A DNA stretch of 64,000 nucleotides from Echinarachnius parma (taxonomy: Eukaryota; Echinodermata; Echinoidea; Clypeasteroida; Echinarachniidae). Below, piece after piece: positions 31,387 to 42,010 of the stretch; position 1 is the stretch's first letter; each line of letters starts with the position of its first letter. A program made the position numbers and the translations under genes. Location of the stretch: NCBI GenBank assembly GCA_037951105.1, contig JBAMJV010009816.1:28777-92776 (forward strand). The letters run 5' to 3'. The notes below the pieces were generated by a model, which worked only from the letters and a program-made list of their open reading frames with translations, was not told where the DNA came from and searched no databases.

Positions 31387-33130
31387 TTATCGGTTGTTTG
31401 TGTTTATTACCCCCACCTGTAATAGCAGTTTGGAGCTTGTTTCATTCATCATTTCGTACCACCATACAACTTTCTGCCAATGTCGGGCAAATCTGAGCGC
31501 TACGTCGTTGGCCTCTGTCGGATCTTTGATTGTGCACATTCCATGTACCATATCACAACTAGGCAGGTGGTCAATGATCTGAGGGGCTTGACCGCACTCG
31601 CATTCTGATGCACCTTCGATGTATCCCCAGTTCAACATGTTGGCTTGCATCTTCCCACGCCTGCCAAAGCCTATTCCGGCTACGCAAAGTCACCTAGGGA
31701 TGCATGGTTGAATCCTGTGGACAGTTTCTCTGATGGCACCATATGCGTAGGCTACCGATATGTCCTAGAGCTCAGCCTCTCTTCCCAGAGTTTGAGCCTT
31801 CTTGAAGACACGCTGTAGTCCAGGGGTTCAACAGATCATGAAAGGAAGCTTTTCCGTGACTTAAAGCGCCGAGGATGCAGTGGGTAGACATGGAGTGGGT
31901 GTCCTTCACCTCTGTTTGTCTCAGTCGTTCCTCCTGGCTAACAGCAGCCCTTCTTATTACAGCTGGGATGCGATGCCAGAGATTAGGTATACGTTATTAG
32001 TTCTCGTTCGTCTCATACATCATGATATAACGGCAACTTTTGTTCTTCTTGGCATGTGCTGAGCTTTCCCACACCCGTGCAGACATTTTCTGCAACATAG
32101 TAACAGAGAGCCAGAGCTGATTGTTGCTGTTTGGTTTGCACCCCACTTGGATGTGTGCATCAGTTCGTCAAGAAAGGCATTCGTGGAGCTGACCTTCCTT
32201 TGAGCTGGGTGATACAGGCCTTAATTGTACTCTTGAAAGATCTATCTAAGTTCACCCCTATGTAGACAGGACTATCACAGTGTCCCCGTCTAGTTCCATT
32301 CCAAGTGATCTTCAGTTTCTGGTTTGCATGCATGTTCTTCAGATGAAAGGCGCATATTTGAGATTTAGTTTAATTTAATTAGCCTTCAGATGGTTCTCTT
32401 TGTAGTACAAGGATAGGTTGGTAAATCCCTCACACAAGGTGGATTCTGCCTTAGGGAAGTCATCACTGTGGGTGGTGATACACAGGTCGTCTAATAGATG
32501 AATCTCCTGGTCTCAGAGTAGATATAGGTTGATCGTTAACATAGATGTTGACATGGGCGGCGCGTAGATACTTCCGTATCACCCCCCCCCCCCCCTGATG
32601 AATAGGTATCAATGACAGATCCACGCCCATGGATGTTGAACAGAGTTTGGCCAGAATGCTTCCTGCGCCAACGACACTTCTTTCCAGACAGCTCGACGAA
32701 GAAGCGTCTGTTTTCAATCAGGGTCTTCACCATGTCGGTCAAGTGCATGTTGTTCACATTCAGTAGTTTGTGTAGAGTCTGTGCACAGTAGCATAAGCTG
32801 CTGAGAGGTCTACAAACACAAATCCAGTTAAGACATTTACTGGAAAACATCTTCTATATGTTGGGTAAGGTTAAGCAGTTGTCTTGTGCAATACTTCCTA
32901 GGCTGGAATCATGCCTGTTCCTTCATCAGAGATGGTTATACAACTGCACTTAGGTGGGTGCCTGGGTGGGTCAGAATTAGTCGCTCGAACAGCTTAAAGG
33001 TGTGGAAAGAAGTGAGACTGATCTGTAACGCTTTGTTGCTGATGGGTCTTTTTTTGGAGCTTGCATGGCATGTTCTGATGGATGTCGTTCCACGACAGGG
33101 AAAGTGTCCTCCCAACAGTTGTCCACACAT
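31387..33130 (-). pseudogene. Non-LTR retrotransposon (Jockey/CR1-like) reverse transcriptase remnant
   Basis: Minus strand, in pieces. Near 32640-32760 are 'MHLTDMVKTLIENRRFFVEL' and 'SGKKCRWRR'. In the neighbouring frame near 32535-32565 is 'VNIYVNDQPIS', the region after the catalytic palm. Near 31520-31650 come 'NWGYIEGASECECGQAPQII' then 'DHLPSCDMVHG' and 'ANDVALRFARHWQKVV', the C-terminal Cys/His motif of Jockey-type ORF2. The YxDD block itself is not readable. It is nested in the long-TIR element, and a C-run at 32581-32595 disrupts it. Confidence 0.6.
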
Positions 33131-33239
33131 GTAAATTGTTCAGGATTGTAGTGAGTGTGATCTTAATGTCAGCGATTACTTTTTTTGTTTGTGCTCTTGA
33201 CAACAATTCACAGGTTTTCAGCATAAATTAAAAATGCTT

Positions 33240-34360
33240 CAGCAGTTTGGTTAAGTGAAATCAATTGTAAACTCATTTACATGATTGTTTAGGATGAGCC
33301 AGTGGCTTACAGTTCCATATGCATAGGTTTTAAGCTATCTTCTATGGACTGTGACAAATTAATTACTTAGCTCGTGATTTAGTATTGGTCAGGAGCCAGC
33401 CTGCCCAATATTGGGGTGCTCTTTTGTGATTGCATGGTGCTGGTTTAGGATAAAGTGCTTCAAAAGCTTAAAAATGTGGCACAGAAGGCAGATGCTTAAT
33501 TATTTTATCATTCTTTATGATAATTTCCTGGCATAACGATAGTGATACTTTGGCATTATATCTGATCACTACAGTAAATGAGACAGACGGTGTAATGCTT
33601 AAGTTCCATGATAAATTCGAGGTATACACTATTTGTCACCCGTATTTGCTTATACCATTTATTTAAAATAAAGAAAAACAAACAGCATGAAATATGGAAT
33701 CTAACTGACATCAGATATTGCCACAACCATTCTTTCACAGGCCTTCATGCTAACAGATCATTTGTGAGGTGTCAGTGATTAACTGAATGTATTTAGTATC
33801 CCGTGTAAATGTATTATGAATATTGAGACATAGTACGTTTATTTTAGTAAAAAATAAGAGCGCAAATGTTGCAAAAGGAGTTAACAGTTCTACACACACA
33901 AATATTCCCCTGCATGTGCCTCTATACATTCCAGACAACTTTCAAGATCTTAAAAACATTTTTCAATGTGGTCGTTAACTTGAATTTGCATTCATTCATT
34001 CGCCACTTTCTGTCACCATTATAATCATTTAAAAGGCATGAATGTGTACTCATCTAGTTGTCACATGAAGTTCCTGTCACTTTTGGAGGGTAGGTATATC
34101 AAATAATGAACTGTAAACAAGAGATGTTCCTTTGTTCTATTTTCTGAAACAAACAAATGTGATGCCAAACAGAAGTATAATTCAAATATTGAAAAACAAG
34201 TTTCTGACCAGAATTTTCCAAAACATTTTGTCTTAACTTGATATTGGAGGACTAGATACATAAGGTTACTACTAAGTGAATAATCTGAAATTGTTGTATG
34301 TAGCGCAATGTAATCCCCATTCCACTTTAAAGGTACAATTCAGTCTGAGTTATAAATAAT
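33240..34360. other. Element interior, no gene recognised
   Basis: AT-rich sequence with only short frames and no repeat structure I could define. Confidence 0.4.
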
Positions 34361-34364
34361 TTAG

Positions 34365-35293
34365 ACCCTAAAATATACAAGATACAACATAACAGTCTTT
34401 AATTTCATTCTAGGAAAAGTAAAGTTGCATAATAATGCAAACAAAATGTCAAGTTGTCTGTACAAATCAGGCAGATAGAGAAAAAAAACATTTTTATCGG
34501 AATTTAAAGGATTTTGTATGTTTTTATCAATTTTTAGCAAATAGCGCCCTCATATGATGACCTTTTGAAATTCTCCTTATTGGAAACAGAAGAGCCCTAC
34601 TAGTTCTACATATGTGCCAAATATGAGAGTGATTGTTCTAAAATAAAGAAATTAAAGAGGGAGCAATATGTACCGATTTTTGTCCTACACAAAATGGCCA
34701 TCATATGCCTTACATTTGCATATGACGCATGGTGATTACGTAATAAAAAAGGTCATTTTTGTACAATATATTCAAAGGATAATAGCATTTCTGATTTGAA
34801 TATACTTTCAGAAATAGACATATTAAGTTTAAGCTCATTATCATCATTCTCATGGTGAAAAAAATAAACTATACTAATGAACATTGTTTTTTTGACCGTT
34901 TTGTTTACGGAAATTCCCATGATTTTTCATATGCAAATTTGATGACGTCATAATCATATGAAGCCAATCATCTTTGACCATGAAACTTTTCATGTGTCTT
35001 AGGCATATATAAAAATATGAATCAGCAAAATTTAGTTGATAAAGACCTAGCCATTATCAAATGAGAGCACTTAACGCAATCTCAATTTTCACCAACCCTA
35101 AGAAATGCAGCAAAAAATGAAAAAGTGCTATTTTTACATACCTCCCAAAAAGTAGTAAAAAAACATAGTGTATATGAGTTTTTTTCTTGTTAACATTTTG
35201 TTTCTAACATTAGACATATCAATGGACAAAATGACACCCAAGTCGGAGGATCATAGGGGGGGTCACAGGTAGACCCCTCTGGCCCACGGACTA
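34365..35293 (-). repeat. Right terminal inverted repeat (about 930 bp)
   Basis: Reverse complement of 28837-29765 with a few substitutions, for example ATGAATCAGC versus the left-arm equivalent near 29105. It ends in GGCCCACGGACTA. Confidence 0.85.
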
Positions 35294-35345
35294 TGAGCTT
35301 TCACAGTGACAAGACCACTAATACTGGACCATTACAATACATCAA
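35294..35345 (-). pseudogene. Exon-11 copy b, 5' part
   Basis: TGAGCTTTCACAGTGACAAG and the following ACTAATACTGGACCAT correspond to 35463-35515 of copy a and to the 28690-28735 part of copy c. This is the other half of the exon copy cut by the 6.46-kb element. Confidence 0.55.
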
Positions 35346-35388
35346 ACATTTATTTAGACATTATAACCTACTAAAAGACTTGACTCAC

Positions 35389-35539
35389 CTCATGTATGAC
35401 AGGCCCAAGAGAGAATCTGAGTAGCTCGCAGACCTGGCCTAGATGGGCTAGACAGCTGCCCTGACTGAACTCTCACTGTGCCTAGATCCACTCATGATGG
35501 TACTTAGCAGCAGGTCCCGATAATGAGGAACCAGTTCAC
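35389..35539 (-). CDS. TANGO6: TANGO6 exon 11 copy a, carrying a 1-nt frameshift
   Basis: Acceptor ..CAACAG, donor GAG|GTGAGT. Phase 1 entry fits exon 10 ('..RELG' + 'ELVPHYRDLLLSTIM'). The first half reads to 'SSVRAA'. The second half 'CLAHLGQVCELLRFSLGPVI' + 'HE' is in the next frame. The exon is 151 nt, whereas 152 is needed. Copy b has GCTGGCCCGG where this one has GCTGCCCTG, locating the missing base near 35458. Either a sequencing error or a disabling allele. Corresponds to the HEAT-like region between RTP1_C1 and RTP1_C2. Confidence 0.75.
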
Positions 35540-35559
35540 CTGTTGATTGTAGATATCAC

Positions 35560-35940
35560 AGACAAAAAAAAAAAAGAAGAAAAGATAAGTCATCTGTGTT
35601 CTTTTCAAATTCTTAAGAGAAATCTATACAACACTGGTCTAGAATCTAGAGGTCTTGGGTTCAAATCTTGGGAAACCCCATTTTCTTTGTTCATTTTCAT
35701 TTATATTATATATTTCTAGTCAGTTTCTTTTTGTTTGAAATGAGAATTGAAATCAACAGAAATCTACAAAAAAAAATTGATAATGGGGAACTGCCTTGGA
35801 ATGAACCAAACTGGACATTAACCCATTCACTTCTAGATTTTGCAATCTCCAATACAGGACCCACCACGTTCCTGTAGGCAATGGGTTAAGATTATGTTGA
35901 ACATCTACATGGAATAAACATGGACAATGAGCATCTTACC
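35560..35940. other. Intron
   Basis: Contains a poly-A run (35564-35577) and a stretch with GGTTCAAATC (35657-35668) that looks like an RNA polymerase III B box but has no convincing tRNA fold. No coding signal. Confidence 0.4.
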
Positions 35941-37099
35941 CAGTTCTCTGGTTGCTCTGACAAGGGCTTCACCCAGCTTTAGCGTCTTCTCAACAGCTTC
36001 TGCCTGTCTTGCGGCAGACTTCTGCCTCTGGCTCTCCTGGTCAGCGAGGCTCTCCGTGAAAGCACTGCACAGCTGGGGCATGACACAGTCTGGATGCACA
36101 CTGGCCAGGGCCACCAGACCGTTGATGGAGGGCAGGTAGATGTAGGTGTCCTCATCGGACAGGTGTTCCTGGAAGACATCCAGGAGTGTCTGGCTATTGT
36201 CCCGTGCCACTGGGTCTCCGTCCCGGAGCAGTCGGCAGAGGGATATGAGGGCGTGGCCGCGGACTGGCAGCAGGGGGTCGGCGAGCTCCTGCATGGCCTG
36301 CTCAAAAAGCAGTACTTGATAACTGAGCTTTGATGTTGTCTGTTCTACTCTGAGCGTCGTCCTGATTTTTTCGTCCCCTCTCTGATTTTGATGCACCAAT
36401 ATCCTTCTCAAACACATTGATAACGTCTGATAATTGAACTTTCTCCTTTGTATTTTCTTCAGAATCCTCTTGTTCTTTTCTAGTTTGAGAATCATTTTGA
36501 TTGGTCCTGTTTTCTCCTGACTTAGAATCCTCTGGATCCATAGCAGCGCCGGATGGCTCCTTGAAGTTTTCTTTTTGAGAGTCTTGATGGTTATCTCCAC
36601 TGATATCTAATATATCAGCACTGCAATTTGAATGATCAGACAAGGATAACCTTTCTTGTCCACTCCTGCTTGGTCCACTCTCAAGGCCCTGTTTTGTTCT
36701 GACATTAGCATACTGCATCTTCTGTTCTGACTTTGTTTCAGCCTGCCTTCCACTGGCACTTGCAATTGCTTCAGATCCAGTTCCCAACATTCTTACAGCC
36801 TTGGCTGCATTTTGAAGGGACTCTGCAGACAGTGCACCACGTTCTGACTTCTGTTCTGACTTTGTTTCAGCCTGTTTTCCACTGGCCCTTGCTTGTGCTT
36901 CACGTCTTGTTCCAGGGGTTCTTACAGTCTTAGCTGCTTTATGAAGACCCTCTGTAGACACTGCTCCGTGTGTAGCCAGGGCGATGGCCAGCTGTTCAGC
37001 TAGCTGCCTGATGGGTTCCACTGAATGAAGATCAGTGATGGTTCTCAGGAGAGGCAAGATATCACCAAGGACACTCTTTTCAATTGCACCTAGTTTGCT
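35940..37099 (-). CDS. TANGO6: TANGO6 exon 10 (RTP1_C1-like region with disordered insertion)
   Basis: Acceptor ..TTTACAG before 'SKLGAIEKSVLGDILPLL', then 'LHSVEPIRQLAEQLAIALAT'. About 200 mostly charged, low-complexity residues follow, with a 43-residue internal repeat around 'QAETKSEQK' (36722 and 36851). The conserved core follows: 'AMQELADPLLPVRGHALISL', 'LLRDGDPVARDNSQTLLDVF', 'EDTYIYLPSINGLVALASVH', '..LGEALVRATRELG', then G|GTAAGA at 35940. This is the RTP1_C1 hallmark of TANGO6. The frame changes between the disordered part (stop at 36302) and the core, near 36330. Either a small intron (the acceptor ..TTTTTGAGCAG at 36303-36296 is a candidate) or a frameshift is needed. Confidence 0.75.
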
Positions 37100-37231
37100 C
37101 TGTAAAAAATGAAAAGAAAACAAAAGAAAACAAATCATAGACTTTGTACACATATTTCTAGCGGATATTGTGGACAACGATTTATCCATTGAAAGTAGTA
37201 TACAACTGAAGCTGAAATCTAAGATGGTCAG

Positions 37232-37339
37232 ATCATCTGCAAACTGCAAGATGGGTTCCACTGAATGGAGATTAGTGATGATTCTCAGGAGAGGCAAGAT
37301 ATCACCAGCTATACTCTTTATGTTTGCTTCATGTTTGCA
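37232..37339 (-). pseudogene. Partial duplicate of exon 10's first 35 codons
   Basis: Acceptor ..TTTACAG then 'CKHEANIKSIAGDILPLLRI' and 'NLHSVEPILQFADDL', closely parallel to the start of exon 10, 240 bp away. No donor or continuation. The tandem copy is truncated. The open frame has not yet acquired stops in this part. Confidence 0.7.
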
Positions 37340-37384
37340 CTGTAAACAAATGGTAGATTTCATATTAACCTATATCAGTGCTCG

Positions 37385-37650
37385 GCACTCGCAGTGAAAT
37401 TGCACTTCAGCCAGCAAAAATGTATAAAAGTCATATTTTGGTATCTTGATTTCTTCCACATCATACGTCATCTATAATCACAGGTTTGATCAGGAAAGAG
37501 TGATATTTTGAATAGTAAAAAGATGAAATAACATCTTGGGGCCAGTAAATTTTTCTTTCGGGCCACCAGAAAAGAGGAAGAAATTATTCACTGGCCCGAC
37601 CGGGGCCACTGACAAAAAAGGCAAATGTGGAGCCCTACCTATATCAAATT
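37385..37650. repeat. Dispersed 'GGGCCACCAGA' repeat fragment
   Basis: Contains GGGCCAGTAAATTTTTC, GGGCCACCAGAAAAGAG and GGCCCGACCGGGGCCACTG. Related GGGCCA-rich stretches are at 38880-38975, 41585-41815 and, in Cys-codon-like TTGCCCGA form, at 47330-47680. A non-coding family inserted in introns. Confidence 0.5.
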
Positions 37651-38041
37651 AAGTGGAGTGTATATAACAACATTCCATTGTAAGCAGTGTAGTTTTTCTG
37701 ACATCAAAAATCTAATCTTCTTACTTGCTCACAGTTTGATATGTAATGAAAACTATATAAATCACTTTAAAATAGGCAAATTTGTGTGTGTGTTTTTTAA
37801 CACAATTTTTAAACAAAATTAAAATCCTTACAACCTGGAAATTTGACACCACTAATTTAGTATTCAATATTCCCTAGTCCACAAATGATTGGGTAGTATA
37901 GCATTTGAGGTACATTTAAATGAAAATTGTTTGCTTAGAACAAAAAAAATAACTATAGACAGGTGGTAATAATAACAATTTTGTTTAGTCATTAAAAAGA
38001 CAGGAAAACTTATAACCACAAGCAGGTTGTACTGTACTAAC

Positions 38042-38257
38042 CTTTGATTGTCCAGTGGCAATGGCAGAGAGGAGGGTAATGGCAAGAGTCAGGGTCTCGG
38101 TCTCAAGAACACCAGGGATGTCCGCTCCTTCATCCTGGTGTTGTAGTCTGTCTACGCTCCTCTGAAGGGCCGCTCTGCAGAACAGCAGCATATGATGGGT
38201 GTTCTTTAGAGCCTTGGGTCCAAGGGACTCACATAGCTGCTCCAAGACAGCTAAGAT
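38042..38257 (-). CDS. TANGO6: TANGO6 exon 9
   Basis: Acceptor ATTCCTAG, donor AAAG|GTTAGT, 216 nt, phase 0 to 0. Encodes 'ILAVLEQLCESLGPKALKNT', 'MLLFCRAALQRSVDRLQHQD' and 'TLTLAITLLSAIATGQSK', helical repeat sequence typical of the TANGO6 middle region. Confidence 0.8.
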
Positions 38258-38481
38258 CTAGGAATGAACAGAAAACACTTACATGTCAACATTTCATGGA
38301 AACCTGATCAGCAGAACATGAAGTAGTTTGGCAATTCACAAGCCACATATTTATTTATTTTTTTGATCAGCAGAAACATGTAAGAATTTTGGCTATTCAC
38401 AAGCCGCATATTTTTAAATATTAAAAAAAAACTTTTCTTAGTGCAGTTTCATTTATGTTTAAAGTATCCGTAAATACTCAC

Positions 38482-38637
38482 TCTCAATGCATGCTGGACT
38501 GCCATTATCTCATTGCTATGTGATTCCGGTTCTAGCTGTAAGAGTTCAGTACTAGCACCAGACCCCCTGCCTGCAAGGCTTCCATTCTCTGAGGAAAGGT
38601 TTTGTGCATCAAGCAGAGTCACCGTTTTAGTCATCTC
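38482..38637 (-). CDS. TANGO6: TANGO6 exon 8
   Basis: Acceptor TTTTACCAG, donor TTGAGA|GTGAGT, 156 nt, phase 0 to 0. Encodes 'EMTKTVTLLDAQNLSSENGS' and '..SNEIMAVQHALR', a polar loop followed by a helix. Less conserved; called from flanking phase and splice sites. Confidence 0.7.
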
Positions 38638-38983
38638 CTGGTAAAATACAAAGGTTCAAATATGCAAGAAATTAACTGTCATGCCTTGTTGCCCAGGGAG
38701 ACAAATAATAAACAAGATTTTAAAAATTCTACAGGCCCAAAACTTGTATCTTGTGCTTCCCCCCCCCCCCCCCCCGAAAAAAGAAAGCATTAACCCATTC
38801 CCTTAGAGATTCTGAAATCCCCATAGACTTTGTACATGGTCCACCCGGTTCCCGTAAGCAAGGGGTTAACCATTCTGTTTTATTTGGTTGCCCATTTGGC
38901 CATTGGAATTAAGCATCAATGAAATTTGGTGGCCCGTAGCTAATGTAATTTGTAGAGGCCCTGGGCCAGTGGGCCTTGATATG

Positions 38984-39794
38984 TTAACCCTAATCCCACT
39001 GGGGGGGGGGCCATTTTGGCCCCCCCCCCCTGTCGTTATTTTCAACGTGCATCTAGACCGTTTGGAATTTCACGTTCAAACTTCATGACTATTTTCTCTC
39101 AAGTCTCCTGCATGTTTTGATAAATAATTCACCCCGGTCGGACATGTAGAACCGATTTTAGAGGTCGATAATTGCTCGACCGTCACAAACATTTTTTTAT
39201 TTTTGTACAGGTTTCTATGTAATTCCTATATCCGATGCCATGTAAACTCCAAATCTGTTATAATTGTTACTTTGAATTATAATTGGGATTATTTCTTTGT
39301 TATTAGCTGAATTCATACACTTCAGAGATAAATTCTTCTTAAAAAACAAAACAAAAACAACAAAAAACAATAAAATGCATAAGAATGAAAACAATGTGGG
39401 TAAATCCAGGAATACTAATTTGCATATTTATGCAAATTAGTGATATATTTTATCACCATAAAAAACATGGATATGATGAATAACATCATTTGAAAGTATT
39501 TTTACAGAAAACCTGTAGAAATCCTGTAATTTCTCTTGATTTTAGATGAAAATCCCAATTTTCCCCCAAATTCGTCAAAAATTTGCATATTCAAAATTTT
39601 AATTAATTATTTAAAAAAAAAAAAATCCAATTTTTTTTTGTCTTTCAAATTCTTATTCTACTTGACTTGTTGTACGTATGTGCCAATTTTCAAGTCGATC
39701 GGTCCATTCGTTGCCGAGATTGGAGGGGGGGGCCAAAACGGCCCCCCCCCAGTGGACTCAAGTGACCAAAATAACCCAGTGGGATTAGGGTTAA
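38984..39794. mobile_element. piggyBac-type MITE, TTAA target
   Basis: Flanked by TTAA on both sides, with inverted ends CCCTAATCCCACTGGG / CCCAGTGGGATTAGGG. G/C runs near both ends (39001-39030 and 39724-39751) also mirror each other as GGGGCCATTTTGGCCCC versus GGGGCCAAAACGGCCCC. No transposase. TTAA duplication is diagnostic of piggyBac-superfamily integration. Confidence 0.8.
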
Positions 39795-40121
39795 GCCATG
39801 GAAAACTACATTTACTAAGGACTTAGATAAGAATCCTTTTCCAAGTGCTCATAAAATTTGATAATTGGTCCTAATTGAACCCATATAATCAAATCTATAA
39901 AGGATTGTCATACGTATCTGCCATTACTTTCCATCATGACAATCATTTAGATTGAATCATGCGAATTTTGACAACTCTGTCTGCGAATTTGACAACTCTG
40001 TCTGCAAATTTGACAACTCGATATTCAACAGTATTCATGCTTTTAAACATTACAAAGCTCGATCAGTACTCTTTATTACATTTTAACTAAAGCTGGAGAA
40101 GAAAGGAACAGAAAAACTTAC

Positions 40122-40245
40122 ATTGAGGACCGAAATAAAGAACTCTGCGGATAGTGTCTCCATAGCAACCTTCAGCAACAGATCACACGAGCAGATTCCA
40201 ATGTGTTCATGTTCCATCAGAGACTCTGTAAACAATTCCTCAATG
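40122..40245 (-). CDS. TANGO6: TANGO6 exon 7
   Basis: Acceptor TTGTGTACAG, donor AAT|GTAAGT, 124 nt, entry phase 2, exit phase 0. Encodes 'SIEELFTESLMEHEHIGICS' and 'LLLKVAMETLSAEFFISVLN'. Phase fits exon 6's exit. Confidence 0.8.
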
Positions 40246-40361
40246 CTGTACACAATCAAAACAGTAAATATGGTAATTGACACAGGTTATAGTACTTTTT
40301 TTGTTAAAGATCTACTTTAGGAGACTGTATTTGAAAAAAAAAAAATGAAAGCAAATTAAAA

Positions 40362-41308
40362 CTAGATGGATCTTCGACTGCGCGCAGTCGAAAATTATGC
40401 CTCCGCTATCACGCGATTTTAATATCAAGCCCAAATTAACGTGCACTGAAATAATTTTTTAATAAATAAATAAATAATAAATATTTTTTTCATATATTTC
40501 GAGTCCTGTGACCTTGACCATATGACCCCAAACTTTGATGGCTACATTGGCTCCCTATAAAGAAACATTCAGGTACCAAGTTTGATTGAAATCTGACATT
40601 TAGTTCTTGAGATTTTGCCATTACAAGCTTTTTTGCAAATGTATGAGTCCTGTGACCTTGACCTCAACCTCAAGATCCAAATATTTTATGGCTATATGAC
40701 ACATTCAGGTACCAAGTTTGATTGAAATCTGACATTCAGTTCTTGAAATTTTGCCATTACAAGCCATTTTTGCATATATATTGAGTCCTATGACCTTGAC
40801 CTTTGACCTCATGACCCCCACATCTAATCCGATCATTGCCACCCCAATGTGTACACTCATACCAAGTTTGAAATTGATCCATCAACTGGTTCTTGAGATA
40901 TCGCGAGAACAAGGCATTTTTGCACATATATTGAGTCCTGTGACCTTGAACTTTGACCTCATGAACCCCAAAATCTAATCAGATCATTGTCACCCCAATA
41001 TTTATACTCATACCAAGTTTGAAATTGATTCGTCAACCGGTTCTTGAGATATCGCGAGAACGAGGCATTTTTGCATATATATTGAGTCTTGTAACCTTGA
41101 CCTTTGACCTCATGACCCCTAAAATCTAATCAGATCATTGTCACCCCAATATGTACACTCATACCGAGTTTGAAATTGATCCGTCAACCGGTTATTGAGA
41201 TATCGCGAGAACGAAAACGGGACGGACGGACGGACGTACGTACGGACGGACGGACGGACGGACAACCCGAAAACATAATGCCTCCGGCCACTTCGTTGGC
41301 GGAGGCAT
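40362..41308. mobile_element. Non-autonomous element with terminal hairpins and minisatellite (copy 2)
   Basis: Same ends as 5610-6714: CTAGATGGATCTTCGACTGC at the left and CCTCCGGCCACTTCGTTGGC + GGAGGCAT at the right, with AA on both outer sides. The core has four to five divergent TGACCTTGACC-type units and a (GGAC)n tract (41219-41262). The core differs much more from copy 1 than the ends do. Lies in a TANGO6 intron. Confidence 0.7.
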
Positions 41309-41827
41309 AAAGAGCTATTTCTCAGTTAAATAGTACCTAAGTAGAAAACTATGTAACTGATAATTAAGTGAAAACTTAATATACAACCGAGTAGCTGTGA
41401 AAAATCACAAAGCGGACTGAGCAGAGGGTCAAATGAAAACCAAGCCCTCCTGATTAGAAGACAAGAGAACAAAACAATCAATATTTTGAATAGAAACAAC
41501 TACTTATGTAAAGTCCTCATCAAATAGCAGCAGCAGTATTGGTTAGAGGCATAAAGTAAGTTACCTAACAGTGCTAAGACATGCACCAGTGCTAAAAATT
41601 AGCATAGGCCCACTGGCCCAGGGCCAATAAAAATTAGCTCTGGGCCACCAAATTTCATTGATCCTAAATTCTACTGGCCCATTCGGGCAACCAAATTTAA
41701 CACAATTTGTTGTGTTTTTCTTTGTTTGGGGCCACCAGATTTAGGTTTCAGGCCACTCTAAGTTGAACAATCCTGTTTTAACTTGCCCGCCAGGGCCACA
41801 AGGCAAAAAGGTTAATTTCGCACGTAC

Positions 41828-42010
41828 CTCATCTCTCCCCTGTACAGGATGGACGCACCACCATCTGAGCCTGGGATGAAGGTCACCTTGACGTTCATCT
41901 TGCCAAAGGCAGGGTGCTGCTTCACTCCGGATACGTGTTCCAGGGAGTGCAGGGCCACAAGATGGTCGGATGATCGGAAGTATGCAACTAGAATGTCTGC
42001 CACATGGGTT
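41828..42010 (-). CDS. TANGO6: TANGO6 exon 6
   Basis: Acceptor TTCTGTAG, donor GATGAG|GTACGT, 183 nt, entry and exit phase 2. Encodes 'RTHVADILVAYFRSSDHLVA', 'VSGVKQHPAFGKMNVKVTFI' and 'GGASILYRGEM'. Confidence 0.8.

Larger units (their letters stand above)
28837..35293. mobile_element. 6,457-bp element with about 930-bp terminal inverted repeats
   Basis: The first bases TAGTCCGTGGGCCAGAGG and the last CCTCTGGCCCACGGACTA are inverted. The symmetry continues for about 930 bp with few differences. TGA flanks both sides (28834-28836 and 35294-35296), and the related exon copy at 35389-35539 shows a single TGA at the matching place. The interior contains a non-LTR fragment and short frames but no transposase I can recognise. 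It sits inside copy b of a TANGO6 exon. A 3-bp duplication with long inverted repeats does not let me assign a superfamily. Confidence 0.85.

Noticed and set aside
35630-35690. GGTTCAAATC B-box-like sequence suggesting a tRNA or SINE
   Set aside because: No matching A box at the right distance and no cloverleaf pairing could be drawn.
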